This document shows, one piece after another, positions 17,871-26,222 of a stretch of 64,000 bases of DNA. The notes beneath the pieces were generated by a model. That model was given only the letters and a program-made list of their open reading frames with translations, had not been told where the DNA came from and did no database searches. A program made the position numbers and the translations under genes. The DNA comes from Brucella pituitosa (GTDB lineage Bacteria > Pseudomonadota > Alphaproteobacteria > Rhizobiales > Rhizobiaceae): the NCBI RefSeq assembly GCF_003049685.1, contig NZ_PYSY02000003.1:434001-498000 (forward strand). Direction: 5' to 3'. How positions within the stretch are numbered: position 1 is the first letter of the stretch; each line of letters begins with the position of its first letter.

Positions 17871-18782
17871 TCAGTTTTCTAATGGCTCGCAAACGCTGCG
17901 ATCATAGAGGCTTTGAATGTAGGAAAAGTCCTTCATGCCAGCAGTTGGGTCGCTTTTTATGCACATGGTGAACAGGTTTCGGACAAGTGAACCCATCGGA
18001 GCGCCGAACTTTAAGGATTGGATGCTCGCCATAGCCAGATCCAAATCTTTCAGCATCAGATTCATCTGAAAGCCGGCCTGATAAACATTGCTTGACGGCA
18101 CTTTGTTGTCGACACCGGGCCAAGGATTCCATTTACTCAGGATATTGCTCCCACCAGTGCTTGTTTGCATAACCTGACTCAACACAAGTGGGTCGAGGCC
18201 ATTATTGACGCCAAGCGCGATAGCCTCCGCCGTTCCAGCCATAATGATCGCAGCAAGCATGTTGTTACATTGCTTTGCTGCCTGACCGGTGCCGTGGTCT
18301 CCCATATGGACATAAGTTTTGCCCATGGCTTCCAACATGGGCCGAACCCGATCGAATGCTGGCTTCTCTCCCCCGATCATGAATGTCAGTGTTCCCTCTT
18401 TGGCGCCTAATTGTCCGCCGGAAACAGGGGCATCCAAATAATCACCACCTGCAGAACTCACTGCTTTTGCTATTTCTCTCGTCAATTGCACCGAAACGGT
18501 TGAGCAATCGACAAACAACATTCCCGGCTTTACACGCTCCAGTACAGAGTTATTGTTGAAGAAAAGATCCGATAATGTCTGATCATTCGGTAACATGGTG
18601 AAAACAATATCCGCTTGAGTGACAGCAGCGGATGCGGAAGAGGCAATGCGCCCGCCATGCTGTTCAAACAAGTTGGCGGTTGTATCGTTCACATCAAATC
18701 CTATGACGTCAAAGTCGGCGCGGAGTAGATTTTGCGCCATGGCCCATCCCATATTTCCCAGTCCAAGAAATGCAATCTTCAT
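17871..18782 (-). CDS. 3-hydroxyisobutyrate dehydrogenase-type NAD(P) oxidoreductase
   Basis: A 303-residue beta-hydroxyacid dehydrogenase. The dinucleotide site is at the very N-terminus (MKIAFLGLGNMGWAMA), the substrate motif DAPVSGGQLGAKEGTL is at about residues 118-133, and the catalytic lysine is in GTGQAAKQCNNM (about residue 172). Family members oxidise 3-hydroxyisobutyrate, tartronate semialdehyde or 6-phosphogluconate-like acids, or reduce small aldehyde acids; this one cannot be assigned further. The start at 18782 has a long GGGAGGAGGAGG ribosome site; the frame extending to 18821 is less likely. It heads a two-gene unit with the SnoaL-like gene and diverges from the aldehyde dehydrogenase gene across a 420-base region. 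Confidence 0.88.
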   Translation of the reverse strand: MKIAFLGLGNMGWAMAQNLLRADFDVIGFDVNDTTANLFEQHGGRIASSASAAVTQADIVFTMLPNDQTLSDLFFNNNSVLERVKPGMLFVDCSTVSVQLTREIAKAVSSAGGDYLDAPVSGGQLGAKEGTLTFMIGGEKPAFDRVRPMLEAMGKTYVHMGDHGTGQAAKQCNNMLAAIIMAGTAEAIALGVNNGLDPLVLSQVMQTSTGGSNILSKWNPWPGVDNKVPSSNVYQAGFQMNLMLKDLDLAMASIQSLKFGAPMGSLVRNLFTMCIKSDPTAGMKDFSYIQSLYDRSVCEPLEN

Positions 18783-19202
18783 TAATCCTCCTCCTCCCAA
18801 GTTGGGGTCGTCTAAGCTCATTTTTTTTACCCGACATAGGGTTTAACCATCCGCTACAACACGTTGGTTTTGCATCGTTTTGTGGATCTGGCGGTCGCTC
18901 TTTCCTGAAATTGACCTGTAATGTTTAGGTCCTTCTCATCAACCTTTCTTCTCATCATGAATCTGAAAATGAGAATTGCCTCTGGCAGCACAGAGCGATG
19001 CTGCATATCGGGACGCTACCATTGCAGCCTATGAACGGAAACCCCCTCCCATGTTCAGCGATTGTGCTTTTTTGGTCTATTCAATTGCGTTGAAGTATTG
19101 CGCATCCTGCTTGCCGGTGAATGTGAATAGCATCTCAGAACGCGGGCCAATGGCGGAGGCCATAGGGGACTGAGAGTTTTGATAATCGGGAGGAGCCGAA
19201 TA
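18783..19202. promoter_or_regulatory. divergent promoter region, dehydrogenase / aldehyde dehydrogenase
   Basis: 420 bases between two divergent catabolic genes. It must carry both promoters and, by analogy with neighbouring units, the site of the LysR regulator at 20733. No open frame here is convincing. Confidence 0.45.
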
Positions 19203-20609
19203 ATGGACACGAGCTACAAACTATTGATCGATGGCAAACTGATTGACGGTGATAGCTTCCTTGAAGTGATAGATCCGGCAGACGGGAAAGTTTTTGCGCA
19301 TGTGCCGCGCGCATCGGTTGAGCAACTGGAAGCGGCTGTAGCCGCAGCAAAGCGCGCTTTTCGCGGCTGGTCTACTACACCTCTGGAAAAGCGCCGCGCA
19401 AAGATTGTTGAGCTCGCTGACCTGATCGATGTCGAGAGGGAAAAGCTCGTTCGAACGTTGACAAAGGAACAGGGAAAGCCGTTAGCGGAAGCCGAATGGG
19501 AAGTTGGTAACACTGCTCAGTTCATGAGGGAACTGGCAACAATCGACTTACCCGTCGAAGTTATCCAGAATGACGAACAGATGCACATTGAGCTGCATCA
19601 TAAACCGCTTGGCGTCGTTGCAGGCATAACACCATGGAATTTTCCTTTCCTGCTAAATTTAAACAAGCTGACCTTTTCTACTCTGATGGGAAACACTTTT
19701 GTATTGAAGCCAGCCCCAACCACACCAATCACCGCTTTGCTCATCGGGGAGTTAGCGCAGAAGGTGTTCCCGGCCGGTGTTGTCAACGTTATTGTGGATG
19801 AAAATGACCTTGGTTCTCTTCTGACCAGCCATCCAGACGTCGCGAAGGTTTCTTTCACAGGCTCTACAGAGACCGGCAAGAAGGTATATAAAACCGTGTC
19901 GGAGACAATAAAGCGTCTAACGCTTGAGCTGGGTGGCAACGATGCTGGCATTGTACTGGATGATGTAGACATCCAGCCAACAGCATCAAAGATTTTTGAC
20001 GCTGCATTCACCAATGCCGGCCAGGTTTGCATTGCCTTAAAAAGGGTCTACGCACATTCTTCAATCTATGATGAATTGTGTGATGAACTGGCGAAACTCG
20101 CAAAGGATGCCACCATAGGCAGCGGTTTTGAACAAGGGATAAAAATTGGACCTGTTCAAAACAAAGCGCAGTTCGAAAAGGCTCAGAATTTCTTGAAGAT
20201 AGCGGAAACAGACGGCACCATTGTTGCGGGCGGTAAGTGTGGGGTAGGCGACGGTTATTTCATCGAACCCACCATTGTTCGCGATATCAAAGACGGAAGT
20301 ATACTTGTCGATGAAGAACAATTCGCACCTATTCTACCTGTAATTCGTTACGAGAATTTGGCTGATGCGATCGAAAGTGCGAACTCGACGACCTATGGTT
20401 TGGGTGGGTCTGTCTGGTCCAGCGATCTCGTGAAGGCGCGCGAAGTTGCGCAACAGCTTCAAGCTGGAACAGTTTGGATCAATCAGCATCTCCATATCGC
20501 GCCACACGTGCCGTTCGGAGGTGCGAAAGAATCAGGATTGGGAGCAGACTATGGTGCATTGGGCTTGGCTGAATACAGTCAAAGAGTAGTCATTAGCGTT
20601 GCCAAATAA
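19203..20609 (+). CDS. NAD(P)-dependent aldehyde dehydrogenase
   Basis: A 468-residue aldehyde dehydrogenase of standard length. Signatures in order: the P-W-N-FP cofactor block (ITPWNFPFLL), FTGSTETGKKVY, the general-base glutamate in LELGGNDAGIV, the catalytic cysteine in NAGQVCIALKRV, and the C-terminal NSTTYGLGGSVWS and PFGGAKESGLG segments. It oxidises an aldehyde to a carboxylate in the cytoplasm; the position beside a hydroxyacid dehydrogenase suggests both act in one pathway in which the dehydrogenase makes or uses a semialdehyde. The ATG at 19203 has GGGAGGAG upstream. A LysR gene follows on the same strand after 123 bases. Confidence 0.93.
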   Translation: MDTSYKLLIDGKLIDGDSFLEVIDPADGKVFAHVPRASVEQLEAAVAAAKRAFRGWSTTPLEKRRAKIVELADLIDVEREKLVRTLTKEQGKPLAEAEWEVGNTAQFMRELATIDLPVEVIQNDEQMHIELHHKPLGVVAGITPWNFPFLLNLNKLTFSTLMGNTFVLKPAPTTPITALLIGELAQKVFPAGVVNVIVDENDLGSLLTSHPDVAKVSFTGSTETGKKVYKTVSETIKRLTLELGGNDAGIVLDDVDIQPTASKIFDAAFTNAGQVCIALKRVYAHSSIYDELCDELAKLAKDATIGSGFEQGIKIGPVQNKAQFEKAQNFLKIAETDGTIVAGGKCGVGDGYFIEPTIVRDIKDGSILVDEEQFAPILPVIRYENLADAIESANSTTYGLGGSVWSSDLVKAREVAQQLQAGTVWINQHLHIAPHVPFGGAKESGLGADYGALGLAEYSQRVVISVAK

Positions 20610-20732
20610 CCAATGGACAATGGGCCGTTGAAAACTCATGATCAGTTTTTGCGTTGTTAATGCGCAATGTAGTCAGCTAACGGCCGGGCAGAAAAATGAT
20701 ATATGCTTGGCCGTTTAAGATGAGGTTCTCGC

Positions 20733-21617
20733 GTGGAATGGGATGACCTGCGGTATTTTCTTGAATTGGCACGTGTAAAGACGCTTACTGAGGCTGCACG
20801 GCGGCTGGAAGTAAAACACACGACGGTCTCCAGACGTGTGCAGAGACTTGAAATTGCGACGGGAGCTCCACTTTTTACGCGTAGCAAAAATGGTTACTCT
20901 TTGACTTTGCAAGGAGAAGCCCTGCTTTCAATTGCTCAATCGATCGAGGACCAGTTTTCGTGTATCGACACCAGCTCTGAGAAAACTGATGAAAATGTAA
21001 CCGGCGTTGTAAGAGTCGGCTGCGTTGAGGGATATGCGGTTGGTTCTATCTCGTCACAGATTCCCGATTTCCTGTCAGGTCACCCAGGGTTATCGATTGA
21101 TCTGATTGTTCAGCCTCGCCCCATTCACCTTTCGCGAAATGAGGCTGATATCGTAATTACTCTGGACCGTCCCGAACGTGGTCCATATACTATCACGAAA
21201 TTATGCGATTATAATTTGAAGCTCTATGCTGCTCCCGAATATCTCCAACAGAATGAACCGATATACAATTTATCGGACCTAAAGAAACACCGGTTTATTG
21301 GATATCTCGGGGAAACTGGTCCTGCGAAGGACTTGCCGTCGATCACAGATTTGGTTCCTGGAGCGAATGTGAGTTTGCGCAGCACCAGCATTTTTTCGCA
21401 GCTCGCAGCAGTCAGTTGCGGGGGAGGAATAGGATTGTTACCTGGCTATCTCGCAGCGGATTATGGCCTTCAACCCATTCTAAGTGAAACGGTTAGCTTC
21501 CAGCGAACTTACTGGATGCTGATGCCTTTAGAACTTAGACGCATAACCAGAATGCGTGTAGTGTGGGATTTTCTGAAATCAGTTTCAAAGAGTGAAACGA
21601 GTAAAGTATCACTATAG
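20733..21617 (+). CDS. LysR-family regulator downstream of aldehyde dehydrogenase
   Basis: A 294-residue LysR regulator with an N-terminal helix-turn-helix (RYFLELARVKTLTEAARRLEVKHTTVSRRVQRLE) and a C-terminal effector domain. It starts with GTG at 20733, with GAGG eight bases upstream, and has the same MEWDDL opening type as the regulator at 16584; the two are paralogues. It probably controls the adjoining aldehyde dehydrogenase and hydroxyacid dehydrogenase genes, an inference from position. Confidence 0.91.
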   Translation: MEWDDLRYFLELARVKTLTEAARRLEVKHTTVSRRVQRLEIATGAPLFTRSKNGYSLTLQGEALLSIAQSIEDQFSCIDTSSEKTDENVTGVVRVGCVEGYAVGSISSQIPDFLSGHPGLSIDLIVQPRPIHLSRNEADIVITLDRPERGPYTITKLCDYNLKLYAAPEYLQQNEPIYNLSDLKKHRFIGYLGETGPAKDLPSITDLVPGANVSLRSTSIFSQLAAVSCGGGIGLLPGYLAADYGLQPILSETVSFQRTYWMLMPLELRRITRMRVVWDFLKSVSKSETSKVSL

Positions 21618-21660
21618 GTGACATATATTTTGGCGATGGGCTGCAGGAGGTAGCAAAATT

Positions 21661-21693
21661 TGCAGGCGCGGCTGTTCGTGTTCCGCACCTGCA
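21661..21693. terminator. bidirectional hairpin between convergent LysR and hydrolase genes
   Basis: Inverted repeat with 11-base arms and one mismatch (TGCAGGCGCGG against CCGCACCTGCA) around an 11-base loop. A T-rich tail follows on the plus strand and an A-rich run precedes it, giving a U tail for minus-strand transcripts. It lies in the 89-base gap between two convergent genes. Confidence 0.65.
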
Positions 21694-21706
21694 TTGCTTT
21701 GTGTAA

Positions 21707-22486
21707 TCAATTCTCCAGATTGCTGACAGCCTCAAGAATGACTTTCGCAACTTCATTTGGATGAGACAAATGAGGGGCATGTCCAGCCTTCAAGCTCACC
21801 ACCTTTGCGGAGATTTTCTTCGCCATCTCTTTTTGCAATTCCGGCTGCAACATCCGGTCATCTTTACTGATGATGTATGTAGAGGGTCTTGTTGTCCAAG
21901 CGGCAAACTTAACTTTATCTTCGAAGTTTGTTCCGCGCACCGGACCTTGAAGTGCAGTCATCACCTTGGTTTCTTCCGCCGGAAGATCTTGCGCCAGATG
22001 ATTGGCTACGCCTTCGGCAGTCAATGTCAAATATCCCTCCTTGTCGGCATTGATATGGGCAAAACCAGACGGGGTCGGATAGTTCTTGGACATGTCGACA
22101 ACTGACTGTCCCTGTGATGGTGCAAAGGCTGCCACATATACCAGAGCTTTGACCCGTTCGTGTTCCCCTGCTTCGGTTATAACAGCTCCGCCCCAGGAAT
22201 GGCCGACGAGAACGACTGGACCAGTCTGTGCATCCAATGCACGACGGGTGGTCGCTACATCATCGGCAAGCGATGTCAATGGGTTCTGAACTGCAACCAC
22301 ATTCAAGCCTTCCTGTTGCAGCAGGGGAATTATTTTTCGCCATGTGGATCCATCTGCAAACGCTCCATGAACGAGCACAATCGTCGGCTTCTCAGCTTCT
22401 GTCTGTTTGATCTGGGATGCGTTAGCTGAAACTACACTGCTGCTAAGCGCTGCGGCCATTACTACTTTCCTTGTAAAGGAGGACAT
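21707..22486 (-). CDS. secreted alpha/beta hydrolase
   Basis: A 259-residue alpha/beta-hydrolase with an N-terminal signal peptide (SSVVSANASQ, cleavage near residue 24). Catalytic elements: the oxyanion segment LVHGAFADGSTW, nucleophile elbow GHSWGG (Ser about 98), an acidic residue in the second half and the histidine of KAGHAPHLSHP near the end. This is the pattern of the salicylate-esterase/haloperoxidase-like group that is often induced by xenobiotics. A GAAGGAAC site precedes the ATG. It is divergent from a LysR gene 123 bases away, which probably regulates it. The substrate is unknown; the signal points to periplasmic action. Confidence 0.87.
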   Translation of the reverse strand: MSSFTRKVVMAAALSSSVVSANASQIKQTEAEKPTIVLVHGAFADGSTWRKIIPLLQQEGLNVVAVQNPLTSLADDVATTRRALDAQTGPVVLVGHSWGGAVITEAGEHERVKALVYVAAFAPSQGQSVVDMSKNYPTPSGFAHINADKEGYLTLTAEGVANHLAQDLPAEETKVMTALQGPVRGTNFEDKVKFAAWTTRPSTYIISKDDRMLQPELQKEMAKKISAKVVSLKAGHAPHLSHPNEVAKVILEAVSNLEN

Positions 22487-22609
22487 GTTTCGTGTTCCTT
22501 CGTCTGAACTTTTAAAGTGATATTCATTTGAGATGGCGCCACATATACATTTGAAATAATATGATATAAATTGGCTTGTTATTTTAAGACTAACAATGCG
22601 GTGTTTCTA

Positions 22610-23509
22610 ATGGATCGATTGCAATCGTTGGCTATTCTCGTGAAAACCGTTGAGTTCGGCTCGATTTCTGCAGCCGCCAACGAACTCGATATCTCTTCTC
22701 AGTTGGCTGGAAAGCACATAAGGCACTTAGAACAGACTTTAGGAATAAAGCTGCTGAACCGCACCACACGAAAACAGAGCTTAAGCGATAGCGGCCGCAT
22801 ATTTTATGAACACGCGAAGACGATCCTTGCTGAGTTCGAAGCAGCAGAAATGATGATCGCCGAGACCAGATCAACAGCTCGCGGGCGGCTTCGCATCAGT
22901 GCACCTGTTACATTTGGCAGCCGGGCACTGGCGCCTGAGTTACCGGAATATCTGGCAGATCACCCCGAAGTGTCCGTGGATCTTAGCCTTAGCAATCGTC
23001 CGGTGGACCTTATAGAAGATGGCTTTGATGTGGTTTTCAGGACCGGCGAGTTACCCGATAGCTCACTTGCGGCACGTCGGCTTGCCCCACTTCGTCTCGT
23101 GTTGTGTGCGGCTCCTGAATATCTCAAATCGGCAAGTCCAATATCAACACCCGAAGACTTAAAGGAGCACGAATGCCTCGTATTTTCGCATACGTCGCTT
23201 CGCGCAAACTGGAATTTCAATGGCCCCAACGGGCCAATGGAGATTCCAATCAAAGGGCGATTTGCTACCGATAGCGGGGAAGCACTTCGCGCCGCTGCGG
23301 TGTCTGGTATGGGCGTGTTACTTCAACCGATCGAACTGGTTTCTGACGAGTTAGTGTCGGGTCGTTTGCGTCGCATCCTGCAGGATTATGAACCGCCTGC
23401 GCGTCAGCTTCACGCACTTTATGCTGCCGACAGGCGAATGACACCGAAGTTAAGAACCTTCCTGGATTTTTCAGTTGGAAAGTTTGGAAAGCCGAAAGTG
23501 TCGCAATAA
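22610..23509 (+). CDS. LysR-family regulator divergent from alpha/beta hydrolase
   Basis: A 299-residue LysR regulator of the CrgA/DmlR-like subgroup. It begins MDRLQSLAILVKTVEFGS, has the DNA-binding domain over residues 1-60, then RGRLRISAPVTFG, which opens the effector domain, and an RTGELPDSSL-type segment typical of this clade. The ATG at 22610 fits the family start; the frame extends to 22571 but those residues are not family-like. No strong ribosome site is visible. It probably acts on the shared 123-base region with the hydrolase gene. Confidence 0.9.
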   Translation: MDRLQSLAILVKTVEFGSISAAANELDISSQLAGKHIRHLEQTLGIKLLNRTTRKQSLSDSGRIFYEHAKTILAEFEAAEMMIAETRSTARGRLRISAPVTFGSRALAPELPEYLADHPEVSVDLSLSNRPVDLIEDGFDVVFRTGELPDSSLAARRLAPLRLVLCAAPEYLKSASPISTPEDLKEHECLVFSHTSLRANWNFNGPNGPMEIPIKGRFATDSGEALRAAAVSGMGVLLQPIELVSDELVSGRLRRILQDYEPPARQLHALYAADRRMTPKLRTFLDFSVGKFGKPKVSQ

Positions 23510-24228
23510 AAGCTCTGCTACGGAAAGCCTCTCCACACCCAAGTATCGAGACGTTTATCCTTAGAACCTGAACATAATGATCGCAGCGATACCTGGCCGT
23601 GTGACAGTTTGATTCCGCCTTCTTGAAGACTACTTGCCACTAAGCATAAGATTTATGGCGCGTCATATGCTGACGACTTTAGATGTGAAGCTGTTCACAT
23701 TTCTATGATGGGCGAACCAGCCCACTGGCGGGTGGGTAATCCGCCCTGTAATTGTTAGGGTTTAAAGGTAGAATTTTCTTGGCATTCTGATCGGGGGTAT
23801 TTCGATACACCCGCACAGAAACTGAAAATGGCTGCGCAAATTCTACGGAAACCCTCCCTCGTAAATTTTTTTGGCAGATGCTCCGGCGCTGGTGATGACG
23901 ATTAACACAGTTGAGTGGGAGGAGCCGTGTTCTGGATTGGACAACAAAAGCGGCTTGCGCCTGAATCCACCGACTTAGGCCAATAGGACACGCCGTTTCG
24001 GTTGATCCGAACATGCCGAGCGTGAGGTTATCAAAGCCTAAAAAATGGACGCGCGGATAAGTTTTAGGATTCTAAGATAACGACTCTGGCCTTCAACGCA
24101 GTTACGTTCAATCATCAGGTAAAGCATTCAACAAACACAATTTAGTGCGGTTCAATTCGAATCCGCAGAGGGAAATGCTGTTCTTTTTCAACAAAGGACG
24201 CCCGTAACGAGTAGTGTTGGAGGATCTC
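23510..24228. other. 0.7-kb non-coding region upstream of the polysaccharide locus
   Basis: No credible gene; a minus-strand frame of about 100 codons near 23703-24014 has no family-like features. The region should contain the promoter of the polysaccharide genes. An imperfect palindrome TGCGG-N12-CCGCA at about 24146-24167, some 60 bases before the first gene, is a possible operator. Base composition changes from moderate to clearly GC-rich at the right-hand end. Confidence 0.45.
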
Positions 24229-25239
24229 GTGAATATAAATTTCAGATCATCGGGTATATCTGCAGAGCGCATGTCAACACGACGCATTCTTGTGGCAGGC
24301 GGTGCAGGATTTCTCGGTTCTCATCTTTGCGAGCGTCTTCTGAACGAAGGAAACTTTGTCATCTGCGTCGATAATTTTTCGACAGGGCGGCTTGAGAACC
24401 TGCGCAATCTCCTGCGCTACGACACGTTCAGCTTCGTGCGCCACGATATTGTCAACCCGATCGATCTGCCGGTGGATGAGATTTACAATCTCGCATGCCC
24501 CGCTTCGCCGCCGCACTATCAGGCCGATCCGGTGCACACGATGAAGACGAGCGTCATCGGCTCGCTCAATCTGCTCGAACTTGCAGCGCATTATCAGGCA
24601 CGGATTTTTCAGGCTTCAACCTCGGAAGTGTATGGCGACCCGCAAACGCATCCGCAGCCGGAAGCCTATTGGGGCAATGTGAACTCTTTCGGACCCCGGT
24701 CCTGCTATGATGAAGGCAAACGCTCGGCCGAAACACTGTTCTACGATTTTCACAAGCAGTATGGCGTCGACATCCGTATCGTGCGCATCTTCAACACCTA
24801 TGGCCCGCGCATGCGGCCCGACGATGGTCGTGTCGTGTCGAACTTCATCGTTCAGGCCCTCAAGCGTGAAGATATCACCATCTATGGCGACGGCTCGCAG
24901 ACCCGTTCCTTCTGCTATGTCGATGACCTGATCGAAGGCTTCAGCCGGTTGATGAGCAGCCAGGTTCAGAAGCCCGTCAATCTCGGCAATCCGGGCGAGT
25001 TCACCGTGCGCGAGCTGGCCGAGCAGATTATTGCGCTGACAAATTCGTCCTCGCGCATCGTCTATCGCCCGCTGCCCACTGATGACCCGCGCCAGCGGCG
25101 CCCCGACATCATGCTCGCCAAGCGTGAACTTGGCTGGGAACCACAGATTGCACTGGTCGAAGGACTGAAGCAGACGATCGCCTATTTTGAACGCCAGCTG
25201 GTCAGGCCATCGGGCGAGCTCTTCGAGGTGGCGAGATGA
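24229..25239 (+). CDS. UDP-glucuronate decarboxylase (UDP-xylose synthase)
   Basis: An extended short-chain dehydrogenase/epimerase of about 336 residues. It has the Rossmann motif GGAGFLGSHL, the catalytic Y-x3-K in SCYDEGKR, and the UXS-type blocks NLACPASPPHYQ, RIFNTYGPRM and PLPTDDPRQRRPDI. These belong to the bacterial UDP-glucuronic acid decarboxylase clade, which converts UDP-GlcA to UDP-xylose using bound NAD+. A GTG at 24229 has GGAGG five bases upstream and is preferred; the ATG at 24271, just before the Rossmann strand, is a second possibility. Its stop overlaps the next gene (ATGA), so it is the first gene of a coupled operon. UDP-GlcA would come from the dehydrogenase encoded at 28089. 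Confidence 0.88.
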   Translation: MNINFRSSGISAERMSTRRILVAGGAGFLGSHLCERLLNEGNFVICVDNFSTGRLENLRNLLRYDTFSFVRHDIVNPIDLPVDEIYNLACPASPPHYQADPVHTMKTSVIGSLNLLELAAHYQARIFQASTSEVYGDPQTHPQPEAYWGNVNSFGPRSCYDEGKRSAETLFYDFHKQYGVDIRIVRIFNTYGPRMRPDDGRVVSNFIVQALKREDITIYGDGSQTRSFCYVDDLIEGFSRLMSSQVQKPVNLGNPGEFTVRELAEQIIALTNSSSRIVYRPLPTDDPRQRRPDIMLAKRELGWEPQIALVEGLKQTIAYFERQLVRPSGELFEVAR

Positions 25240-26222
25240 CCCGGCAAAATATACTCGTCACCGGTGGCGCTGGCTTCATTGGCAGCCATACCGCCAAGCT
25301 TCTGCACAAGAGCGGATTCTCGCCGGTCGTCTATGACAACCTGTCGACGGGTCACCGGTCTTCTGTGCGCTGGGGCGAGTTTGTCGAGGGCGACACGCTT
25401 TCGCAAGAACAGCTTATCGCTGCTATCAGCACCTTTGATCCGGCAGCTATCATCCACTTTGCGGCCTCGGCCTATGTGGGTGAATCCGTCACGGACCCTG
25501 CAAAATATTATCGCAACAATGTCGGCGGCATCCAGTCCGTTCTGGAGGCCAGCCGCCTGACGGGTGGGCGCCCGGTTATTTTCTCGTCGAGCTGCGCCAC
25601 TTACGGCATTCCGGATGAGCTGCCGATCCGCGAAGGCGAAATGCAGAATCCGATCAACCCTTACGGACGCACAAAGCTGATCGCAGAACACATGCTGGCC
25701 GATTATTCGGCAGCCTATGGCATGCCCTATGCGGCACTGCGCTACTTCAATGCCTGCGGTGCTGATCTGGATGGCGAACTGGGCGAAAAGCACGATCCCG
25801 AAACTCATTTGATACCGCGCGCCATGCTGGCTGCGGCGGGCACGGCGGATTGTCTGGAAGTTTACGGCGACGATTATGAAACGCCGGATGGCACCTGCAT
25901 TCGCGACTATATTCACGTGGTCGATCTGGCGCGGGCGCATGTGCTCGCGGTCGAGCATCTGCTGAATGGCGGCAGCAATCTGGTCCTTAATCTGGGAACC
26001 GGGCGCGGAACATCCATCAAGGAAATCGTGGATGCGATAGACCGGCTTACCGGACGCAAGGTGCCTGTCGAAATGCGCGCGCGCCGGGCTGGCGATCCGC
26101 CGGTGCTTTATGCCGACCCGGCTGAAGCGGCAGCGAAGCTTGGGTTCCGCACGCTCCATTCCGATCTCGACACGATCATCCGCACGGCTGCGCCCTTCTT
26201 TGGTCTGGAGATGCGGACATGA
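25236..26222 (+). CDS. galE: UDP-glucose 4-epimerase
   Basis: A 328-residue GalE-type epimerase: NAD+ site GGAGFIGSHTAK at the N-terminus, SSSCATYG with the active-site serine, Y-x3-K in NPYGRTKLIAE, and the GalE segments RYFNACGAD and DGTCIRDYIHV. It interconverts UDP-glucose and UDP-galactose, or the xylose/arabinose pair in some members. In this cluster a UDP-Xyl/UDP-Ara 4-epimerase role is possible because a UDP-xylose synthase is upstream; sequence alone does not separate the two. It overlaps the neighbouring genes by four bases at both ends, so all three are translationally coupled. Confidence 0.9.
   Translation: MTRQNILVTGGAGFIGSHTAKLLHKSGFSPVVYDNLSTGHRSSVRWGEFVEGDTLSQEQLIAAISTFDPAAIIHFAASAYVGESVTDPAKYYRNNVGGIQSVLEASRLTGGRPVIFSSSCATYGIPDELPIREGEMQNPINPYGRTKLIAEHMLADYSAAYGMPYAALRYFNACGADLDGELGEKHDPETHLIPRAMLAAAGTADCLEVYGDDYETPDGTCIRDYIHVVDLARAHVLAVEHLLNGGSNLVLNLGTGRGTSIKEIVDAIDRLTGRKVPVEMRARRAGDPPVLYADPAEAAAKLGFRTLHSDLDTIIRTAAPFFGLEMRT

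Noticed and set aside
23703..24014. Minus-strand frame of 103 codons left of the polysaccharide locus
   Set aside because: No domain, signal peptide or ribosome site; composition does not resemble neighbouring genes.
24146..24167. tRNA T-arm-like text (GCGGTTC...GAATCCGC) upstream of the polysaccharide locus
   Set aside because: No acceptor, D-arm or anticodon-arm counterpart nearby; treated only as a possible imperfect palindrome.
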